Origin: a virus
Strand: one strand, 5' to 3'
Virus record (IMG/VR): IMGVR_UViG_3300044951_000832
Span: 1 to 20,243 of that record
DNA: 20,243 bases
Part shown: positions 14,328 to 20,243 of the stretch, one piece after another
Numbering within the stretch: the first letter of the stretch is position 1
Layout: the number at the start of each line of letters is the position of its first letter
Position numbers and translations under genes: made by a program
The notes under the pieces: model-generated
The model's database searches: none
Told to the model about the DNA's origin: nothing
What the model saw: the letters and a program-made list of their open reading frames with translations, nothing else

Positions 14328-15297
14328 AATTGATGATGTAACGGAGTCGGATTGGAATTCTATAAATCCATTTAATAAAAAAATAGTGGAGGAATTTTTA
14401 GAACAATCCACAACACTTAGTGACCAAACACTTAAACAATATAAATCATCTTTGCAGATATATTTCTTTTGGGTAAAGAAGAATGCTGGAGATAAGTCTT
14501 TTTACGAATTGAAATCTCGTGATTTTTTATTTTATCAAAATTGGCTTACAAAAATGGAACAATCTTCTGCGTCAATTAGATTTAAAAGAAGTGCTGTAAG
14601 TAGTTTCAATAATTATGTTTCTTTGTTTTACGGTGAGGAATATAAAGACTTCCGAAATTATATAAATAAAGGAATTCCCTTACCCCCAAGTAACTTTGTA
14701 AACGAAAAGAAACCATTAAACATTGGTGAGTACAAACTACTTTGTGAAGCATTGGAGAAAGAAGAACGGTGGCAAATATTAGCATATCTAAAGTTCTCTT
14801 TTTCTACTGGTGCGAGAAGAAGTGAAGTCAGGCAATTGCTAAAAGAAGTTTCTAATTATGAACCAAAAGTTTTAGAATCTAATGGTTCAAAGATAAATGT
14901 TTACACTACCCATAAACTCCGATGCAAAGGAAGAGGAAAAACCGGTAAGATTAGACAGTTGAACTTTGACCAAGAGGCAATGGACTCCATTAAGAAATGG
15001 TTAGAAGTTAGAGGTGATGATGACTGTCCTTATGTTTTCGTCACTAAGGAAAACGGGAAATATTCAAATGTTGGAGAATCTACATTTAATTCTTGGGCAG
15101 AAAATCACTTAGAAAGACTTGTCGGAAGAAGAGTTCACCCACATGCACTCCGAGAGTCACGGGCAACAAGTATGGTAGTGGAACAAGGAAAAGATATTTC
15201 CTCAGTTCAGAAATTACTTGGGCATGCGTCATCTGCAACTTCAGAAATTTACATTATTCGTGAAGATAAAGATGAGGCAGATGACGCATTTTTGTAA
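14320..15297 (+). CDS. Tyrosine recombinase (integrase/Xer-type)
   Basis: A 325-residue enzyme with both expected domains. Residues 18-115 are a SAM-like core-binding domain (LKQYKSSLQIYFFWVKKN ... SSFNNYVSLF). The catalytic domain carries the full set: R166 (STGARRSEV), K203 (CKGRGK), H275 and R278 (HPHALRES), H302 (LLGHASS) and nucleophile Y311 (SEIYII). It should join, cut or resolve DNA at specific sites through a 3' phosphotyrosine. Start ATG 14320 has GGGAG nine bases upstream inside the resolvase gene. No nearby attachment-type repeat pair or excisionase was seen. It could be a prophage integrase placed oddly, a multimer resolver like Xer, or cargo that arrived with the resolvase. Confidence 0.88.
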   Translation: MIKIDDVTESDWNSINPFNKKIVEEFLEQSTTLSDQTLKQYKSSLQIYFFWVKKNAGDKSFYELKSRDFLFYQNWLTKMEQSSASIRFKRSAVSSFNNYVSLFYGEEYKDFRNYINKGIPLPPSNFVNEKKPLNIGEYKLLCEALEKEERWQILAYLKFSFSTGARRSEVRQLLKEVSNYEPKVLESNGSKINVYTTHKLRCKGRGKTGKIRQLNFDQEAMDSIKKWLEVRGDDDCPYVFVTKENGKYSNVGESTFNSWAENHLERLVGRRVHPHALRESRATSMVVEQGKDISSVQKLLGHASSATSEIYIIREDKDEADDAFL

Positions 15298-15344
15298 CCC
15301 CAATAAAATAGGGATTTTATGATAGTCTTTTCATAGGAGATTAT

Positions 15345-15947
15345 ATGCCAAATATGACGAGTGAGTCTCAAATAAAAAAAATACTCAATGACGCAATGTT
15401 AAAATGTTTAAATGAAGTAAGTGTAGAGGTGAGAAAAGACCTTCAAGAATATATCAAAATGGATGTGTACGAATATGACTACTTTCCCAATTATAAGTAT
15501 GAGGGTGGAAATGGCACATTCGGAAGTGGTAAACCGTCCTTTGAATTTGAAGAGGCTTTCAGATGGAAAGAAACTACTCGCTCCACTAATGAAGTAAAAA
15601 AAAGACTTTATTATGCTTGGGAAAATATGACGATTGACCGACATACAGGTAGGCATTTTGAAGATGGAAGAGATACGAGAAAAGAACTTGCTGAAATGCT
15701 GAATGTTTACGGAATTGTTGGCAATAAGAAAAGAAGTGCTTATTGGGATAATTTCATAAGTGTTAGCGATAAAGTTTTTAAAGTTTATTTCGAAAGTTCG
15801 ATGAAAAAGAAAGGATTTAAAATTGTTGAAAATGAACTTGCTTGGATGTCTCAGTTTACTGGCGGTACTGATTTGAAATCCGCAGTAAATGGAATGATGG
15901 GAGCAATGGATAAGTTTCTATATGATATATATCCAAGTTTAATATAA
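15345..15947 (+). CDS. Hypothetical minor virion protein preceding the tape measure
   Basis: A 200-residue protein: helical N-terminus (SQIKKILNDAMLKCLNEVSVEVRKDLQEYI), an aromatic stretch (DVYEYDYFPNYKYEGGNGTFGSGKPSFEFEEAFRW) and a helical end (LAWMSQFTGGTDLKSAVNGMMGAMDKFLYDIYPSLI). The pattern DLQEYI...VYEYDY resembles small phage proteins near neck and tail genes as I recall them. AGGAGA stands before ATG 15345. It is the last gene before the tape measure. Function is not known; a tail-assembly or minor structural part is likely from context. Confidence 0.55.
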   Translation: MPNMTSESQIKKILNDAMLKCLNEVSVEVRKDLQEYIKMDVYEYDYFPNYKYEGGNGTFGSGKPSFEFEEAFRWKETTRSTNEVKKRLYYAWENMTIDRHTGRHFEDGRDTRKELAEMLNVYGIVGNKKRSAYWDNFISVSDKVFKVYFESSMKKKGFKIVENELAWMSQFTGGTDLKSAVNGMMGAMDKFLYDIYPSLI

Positions 15948-15962
15948 CTCTCATATCGAGAG
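15948..15962 (+). repeat. Small hairpin ahead of the tape-measure ribosome binding site
   Basis: CTCTC (15948-15952) and GAGAG (15958-15962) form a 5-bp stem with a five-base loop, between the stop of the 200-residue gene and AAAGGAGG (15963-15970). It leaves the binding site exposed. Short stems arise by chance, so a role is only possible. Confidence 0.25.
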
Positions 15963-15977
15963 AAAGGAGGGTTATAA

Positions 15978-18900
15978 ATGTCTTCAAGTAACGAATATTC
16001 TGTACTATTAAAAGCTAGATTGGACACATCTGGAATAGCGAAAGATGTATCATCTATTCAGGCAGAATTAAATAAGTCTATGATAAATGTGGGGACTAAG
16101 CAAAAATCTCCAGTTGTTGAAAAGTTGAAGCAAGAATTCAAGGCTGGAAAATTTGAAATAAGTCCAACATTCGATAAAAGTAAAATAGATAAAGTTATGA
16201 AAGAAATCCAGTCAAAAGCTGGAAAGTGGGAATCTACAAGTATAAAAAGTGGATTTGATGAAAACGGTATTCAAAAGGCTGTATCCGCAACAGTAAAATG
16301 GAGAGATGAGGCGGGTAACGCTTATTCCGAGTTTGTTAAATTAGATAATTCAATTAAGGGTACGGTTACTTCTACTCAAAAAGCCGCTTCTGCCCAAAAA
16401 ACTTTAGGTAGCGAAATGGGTGCTGTGGTTCGTAGAACTTTAGAGTCTGCGGCAACACTAGGAATGATGTATGGTGCATTGAACCAATTGAGATTAGGTG
16501 TTCAATATATAACAGATTTAGATAAACAATTGACAAATATTCAGGTTGTTACAGGGATGAGTGAAGAGTCTGTAAATAAACTTGCAATTGGTTATAATGG
16601 ATTAGCTAAAGAAATGGGCGTAACTACCCTAGAAGTTAGTAAGGGTTCTTTGGAATTTTTAAGACAGGGTAAAAGTGCCGAAGAAACGAGCATACTGATT
16701 AAGTCGTCTATGGTTCTCGCAAAATTGGGAAATCTTGAAGCGGCTCAATCTACAGAGTATTTGACATCAATGATGAATGGTTTTAAAATTGAAGCCAAAG
16801 ACAGTATGGATACAATTTCAAAAATAATTTCTTTAGATAACGCATTTGCCACATCGTCTGGAGAAATAAGTTCTGCGTTACAACGCTCAAGTGTTTCCGC
16901 TCAACAGGCAGGTGTTACATTTGAAGAACTGGCTTCAATGATTACCGTTATTTCAGATGTGTCTCGCAAAGCCCCTGAAAGTATTGGAGAAAGTCTTAAA
17001 ACTGTCTTCGCTAGGTATCAAGATATTCTTCAAGGTGGTGTTGATGAAGAAGGTCAAGGAATCAACAATGTAGGGAAAGCATTAGACAGAGTGGGAATCA
17101 GTATTAGAGATGCTGAAGGTGGGTTTAGAGATTTTAGTGATGTTTTAGATGATTTATATCCCAAATGGGGTAGTTTAAATGAAATTGAACAAGCAAATAT
17201 ACTTAAGGCACTCGCCGGGACGAGACAGAGAGAATCTTTGCTTATTTTATTGGAAAATCAAGCTAAATACGAAAAAGGGTTAGAGGTTCAGCTAAATTCA
17301 ACGGGTAAAGCTCTTGAGAGATACGATGAATATCTTGGGGGAGTTGAAGCATCTCAAAATAAAATGAAGGCTTCATGGGAAGAGTTGTGGCAAAAGGCTC
17401 TTAGTGGTGGGGCGGTTAAATCAGTTTATGATTTAGCTTCTGGTTTTTTAGAAGTAGTTGATGCCATAGGCGGATTACCAACAGTTCTTACTTTAGCGAC
17501 AAGTGCATTAGTCGCGTTTAATTGGGCGGCAATTGCCGCTTTTGCCGCTAATCCTGCAACTGTTTGGATTGTGGCAATCGGGGCAGTTGTTTTAGCGATT
17601 GGCACATTGATTAGTAGTATAGATTCGGCTGATGAAAAACTTATAAAATTAAATAAAAAATCTCAAGAGAATGCTTCGGAAATATCTTCTCTTAGAGATA
17701 AACAGAAAGAAGTTTCGGAACTTTCAGATAAATATTCAATTTTAAAAAAAGAATACGAATTAAGTGGAATAGCTTCCCAAGAATTTTTAGATGTCCAAAA
17801 TAAACTAAAGGAATTAATTCCTTCTTTGGGTGGAGTTTATGATGATTATGGGAACTTTATAATTAGCTCTACCGAAGATACGAAGTCTTGGACTCAGGCA
17901 ATAAAAGATAATATAGTGGAACTTGTAAATCAAGACAAAATATTAAAAGACTCGGCGGGAGAAATATTCGTTGGAGAGTTAATAAAGTCTAAAAAAGCAC
18001 TCGGTAATACTGGTTCTATAAATAAATTTACGGGCAAATTAAAATCGGAAGAATTTAATGACCAATTATTAGCATCAAAAGATGCTTTCAATCAAATGTC
18101 TCAAGAAGGAAAGGATGCAGTAATAAAGGCTCTAAGAGATGGTGGAGAAGAAGGGATGGAACTCCTATCTCTATTTATGCTGGAAGATGCAAAGAAAATG
18201 TCTGGAGATTCTTGGATTGAAAAATTCAAACCTGAGAAAGAAGAAGTTGTAAATATCGGGAGAAAGAGCGGGGAAGATTTATATCTGGGTTTTAAACAAA
18301 GAATTGGTGAACTTACATCTGAAGAAAGTATTTTAGATTCTTTAACTAAAAAATCTATGTCTGGAGAATTAGGTTTTTCAGATGTTCAAGAAATTCCAGA
18401 AGAATATTTATCAGCATTAACTATTGAAGGGGAGAAATTACAATTAAATATTGATAAAGTGAAACAACTTCAGTTAGCAAAAGCGGCAGAGGCAGTTGAA
18501 TCGGCTGAGATAGCATTAATTAGACAGGAAACAACTCAATCCGAAGTAGATATGCTCCAATTATATTACGACCAATTATTAGCACAATCACAAAACACAT
18601 TTGGTCAATTTAGTCAAACCGCTTGGCAGTATGATGAGTTGTTATGGTCAATTTCCAATGACGCTGTTGCCGCAGGATATTCATTTTTAGATATGGAAGG
18701 AACTGCTTTAAATTCGGCTCAAGCCATATTTGATTATATGTCTCAAGGAGATGCTCAATTCAATCACGTTGTTCAACAAATTGCTCAAGCTACGGGTCGT
18801 TCCATTCAAGAAGTTATGGGCATAGTAAATCAGATGGTTGCTCAAAGTGTAAATAATGCGAGAGCTTCTGTTGCTCAAATTCAAGCGATGGTTTCTGGTG

Positions 18901-19871
18901 GATTATCTTCTGCAATTGTAGCTTCTGTGGGTGCTGGAACTGCCCCACAAATAGCCAATCTGTTTCCTGCATTATCTTCTCCAAGTAGTCTTGGAAGTGG
19001 TGGAGGTGGTGGAAGTTCATCATCATCTGGTGAAACTGCCGCAGATAGAAGAGAAGCAAAGAGACTTGCTAAACTAAAAGAAATTGAAGATGCTATCGCT
19101 AAGGCTAGAAAAGAAGCAACTGATGATTTGAAAGACCAACTAAATCTTTATAAAGACATGGTAGACGAGAGAAAGAAGATTCTCGATAGCATGGTTGAAG
19201 AAAGAAATTACCAACAAGATTTAGAAGAAAATCAAAACAATGTTGCAGATATACAAAATCAAATTGCGGAATTATCGTTAGATGATAGTGATGAGGCTAG
19301 AGCGCAAGTTTTAGCACTACAAGAACAACTAGCGACTGCCCAACAAGATTTAGCAAATTTAGAATATGAACACGGTATTGAACAGCAAAAGACAGCATTA
19401 GATACTGAGTTAGAAAGAGTGACGGATTTAATAAATACGGCGATTGCTTCTATTGAAGGAATCAATGCAACTTCTTTGAATGCTTTCACTTCTCAACTAG
19501 CTACAATCTTAGCAAATATGGGTACTGCTGTTCCAACCTTCCACAGCGGGGGCGTTGTCGGTGGTCAATATCAAAGTAAAGAGAATGAACAGTTTGCTAA
19601 GTTACTGAATAAAGAAGTCGTTCTTACTCCTGAACAAATGTCTGGATTTATGAATAAGACATTACCTAATTTAATGCAATCATCTCCCAATATATCATCC
19701 AATATGAAAGGGATGGAAATTGGAACATTGATGTCATTCAATATTACGGGGTCAATGGATAAGTCGATTCTTCCAAATATTGAATCTTTAGCAAATAAAG
19801 TTGTTGAGAAATTGAATAATAATATGCTTTTACGTGGAACTAAGCGGTCTAGTAACCTATTTAGCTCCTAA
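15978..19871 (+). CDS. Tail tape measure protein
   Basis: At 1297 residues the largest product; it sets tail length and is ejected with the DNA. Residues about 165-470 are the phage tail minor core (PhageMin_Tail type): QLRLGVQYITDLDKQLTNIQVVTGMS, ETSILIKSSMVLAKLGNLEA, DVSRKAPESIGESLKTVFARYQDI, LAGTRQRES. Residues about 497-547 are a long hydrophobic segment, typical of tape measures that enter the membrane. Residues 550-1000 are helical and charged. A Gly/Ser linker (SLGSGGGGGSSSSSG) lies near residue 1010, followed by strong coiled coil (EQLATAQQDLANLEYEH) to about 1150. The C-terminus FHSGGVVGGQ...NKEVVLTPEQM is the familiar tape-measure ending. AAAGGAGGG is at ideal spacing. No lysozyme or peptidase motif was noticed. 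Confidence 0.92.
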   Translation: MSSSNEYSVLLKARLDTSGIAKDVSSIQAELNKSMINVGTKQKSPVVEKLKQEFKAGKFEISPTFDKSKIDKVMKEIQSKAGKWESTSIKSGFDENGIQKAVSATVKWRDEAGNAYSEFVKLDNSIKGTVTSTQKAASAQKTLGSEMGAVVRRTLESAATLGMMYGALNQLRLGVQYITDLDKQLTNIQVVTGMSEESVNKLAIGYNGLAKEMGVTTLEVSKGSLEFLRQGKSAEETSILIKSSMVLAKLGNLEAAQSTEYLTSMMNGFKIEAKDSMDTISKIISLDNAFATSSGEISSALQRSSVSAQQAGVTFEELASMITVISDVSRKAPESIGESLKTVFARYQDILQGGVDEEGQGINNVGKALDRVGISIRDAEGGFRDFSDVLDDLYPKWGSLNEIEQANILKALAGTRQRESLLILLENQAKYEKGLEVQLNSTGKALERYDEYLGGVEASQNKMKASWEELWQKALSGGAVKSVYDLASGFLEVVDAIGGLPTVLTLATSALVAFNWAAIAAFAANPATVWIVAIGAVVLAIGTLISSIDSADEKLIKLNKKSQENASEISSLRDKQKEVSELSDKYSILKKEYELSGIASQEFLDVQNKLKELIPSLGGVYDDYGNFIISSTEDTKSWTQAIKDNIVELVNQDKILKDSAGEIFVGELIKSKKALGNTGSINKFTGKLKSEEFNDQLLASKDAFNQMSQEGKDAVIKALRDGGEEGMELLSLFMLEDAKKMSGDSWIEKFKPEKEEVVNIGRKSGEDLYLGFKQRIGELTSEESILDSLTKKSMSGELGFSDVQEIPEEYLSALTIEGEKLQLNIDKVKQLQLAKAAEAVESAEIALIRQETTQSEVDMLQLYYDQLLAQSQNTFGQFSQTAWQYDELLWSISNDAVAAGYSFLDMEGTALNSAQAIFDYMSQGDAQFNHVVQQIAQATGRSIQEVMGIVNQMVAQSVNNARASVAQIQAMVSGGLSSAIVASVGAGTAPQIANLFPALSSPSSLGSGGGGGSSSSSGETAADRREAKRLAKLKEIEDAIAKARKEATDDLKDQLNLYKDMVDERKKILDSMVEERNYQQDLEENQNNVADIQNQIAELSLDDSDEARAQVLALQEQLATAQQDLANLEYEHGIEQQKTALDTELERVTDLINTAIASIEGINATSLNAFTSQLATILANMGTAVPTFHSGGVVGGQYQSKENEQFAKLLNKEVVLTPEQMSGFMNKTLPNLMQSSPNISSNMKGMEIGTLMSFNITGSMDKSILPNIESLANKVVEKLNNNMLLRGTKRSSNLFSS

Positions 19872-19873
19872 TC

Positions 19874-19910
19874 ATAATACCCTTCAGTCTAATGGATTGG
19901 AGGGTATTAT
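19874..19910 (+). terminator. Hairpin after the tape-measure gene (no U-tract)
   Basis: Arms 19874-19889 and 19895-19910 pair over 16 bp (core TAATACCCT/AGGGTATTA) around a 5-base loop, with two G-U wobbles (19884/19900 and 19887/19897) possible only in + RNA. TAAATATGAAA follows, so no U-tract. It begins two bases after the stop codon. Confidence 0.65.
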
Positions 19911-19940
19911 TAAATATGAAAATAAAAGGAGGTCATAAAA

Positions 19941-20243
19941 ATGCCATTTTATGCCAGTGAATTTCAATATGAAAATATTGCAAGTTCGACATATAACCTA
20001 TACATAAGTCAAATAGATGGAGATGGAGGTTCTACGGATATGGGTTCTTCTCCTATGGAAATATATAATCAAAAGTTATATAGAAGAAGTCAACCATATT
20101 TTTACGGAAGCACACCTTCTGAAAATTTGTCAATGGAAGTTTCAATATCTTCTCCTGACAACATAGATTCGGAAACATCTCAACTAATAAGTAAGTGGCT
20201 TTTTTCTAATCGCTCCTATAAAAAATTAATGATTATTCAACCT
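19941..20243 (+). CDS. Distal tail (Dit)-like protein, N-terminal part (cut by window end)
   Basis: Frame open from ATG 19941 to the last base: 101 codons, continuing beyond the window. AAAAGGAGG stands 8 bases upstream. The sequence (FYASEFQYENIASSTYNLYISQIDG ... SMEVSISSPDNIDSETSQLISKWLFSNRSYKKLMIIQP) matches the N-terminal layout of siphovirus distal tail proteins, whose strand-turn-helix ends in a W-L-F ... Y-K-x-L signature. Such proteins form the hub ring joining tube to tip and host-binding parts. Position straight after the tape measure fits. The remainder is unseen, so size and any carbohydrate-binding extension cannot be judged. Confidence 0.68.
   Translation, partial: MPFYASEFQYENIASSTYNLYISQIDGDGGSTDMGSSPMEIYNQKLYRRSQPYFYGSTPSENLSMEVSISSPDNIDSETSQLISKWLFSNRSYKKLMIIQP

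Noticed and set aside
14320-15297. Attachment site or insertion borders next to the recombinase
   Set aside because: No direct or inverted repeat pair flanking the resolvase/recombinase genes was visible by eye; a whole-genome comparison would be needed.
15295-15317. Possible hairpin after the tyrosine recombinase
   Set aside because: Only AACCCC/GGGATT with a mismatch; far weaker than the four stems reported, and its mismatch would pair only on the opposite strand.
18061-18586. Repeat of ACCAATTATTAGCA in the tape measure (18061 and near 18571)
   Set aside because: A single 14-base match coding Gln-Leu-Leu-Ala within a long helical gene; chance likely and no periodicity.
1-20243. Promoters, tRNA genes, CRISPR arrays, IS elements, stop-codon reassignment
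   Set aside because: No convincing -35/-10 pair, cloverleaf, spaced repeats or transposase was found, and TAA, TAG and TGA all act as gene ends.

Overview
The window is a contiguous piece of the late (virion morphogenesis) region of a tailed dsDNA bacteriophage. All supported genes lie on the + strand, tightly packed, mostly behind strong AGGAGG-type ribosome binding sites. The DNA is AT-rich, uses AGA/ATA codons freely outside the capsid gene, and ends genes with TAA, TAG and TGA alike, so the standard bacterial code applies. Strong Shine-Dalgarno sites, AT-richness and the protein families together suggest a Bacillota (Firmicutes)-type host; that is inference. A single tail-tube gene, no recognisable sheath gene, a long tape measure and a Dit-like gene right after it point to a siphovirus with a long flexible tail.

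Layout: (1) 2-1066, the 3' part of a repeat-rich virion protein; (2) 1081-1806, a ferritin-like protein and a small unknown protein; (3) 1803-3446, a head maturation protease fused to a scaffold, with a well-formed internal start that would yield the scaffold alone; (4) 3468-4651, an apparent insertion holding a 63-residue protein and a free-standing EDxHD-type homing endonuclease; (5) 4663-6373, a probable head decoration protein and the major capsid protein; (6) 6448-10190, head-tail connector genes, one with Ig-like (Big_2) domains; (7) 10203-11246, the tail tube protein with a C-terminal Big_2 domain; (8) 11304-13796, small tail-region genes including a coiled-coil/membrane protein, the tail assembly chaperone with a candidate +1 frameshift into a zinc-ribbon ORF, and an internally duplicated membrane protein; (9) 13860-15297, a RuvC-like resolvase overlapping a complete tyrosine recombinase, unexpected inside a tail cluster; (10) 15345-20243, a minor protein, the 1297-residue tape measure and the start of a Dit-like gene.

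The genes work together as a head-then-tail assembly line: protease and scaffold shape and mature the procapsid built from the capsid protein, connectors close the head, chaperones load the tape measure, and tube protein polymerises along it. Four strong RNA hairpins follow the capsid, tube, duplicated-membrane-protein and tape-measure genes. All four keep G-U wobbles that pair only in the + strand transcript and none is followed by a U-tract.

The most notable points are the ferritin-like protein beside the capsid protease, the nested scaffold start, the hairpin series, the resolvase/recombinase pair in the tail cluster, and the exact 60-residue internal duplication of the membrane protein. 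No tRNA, CRISPR array, IS element or convincing promoter was seen. No gene-free stretch exceeds 300 bases.
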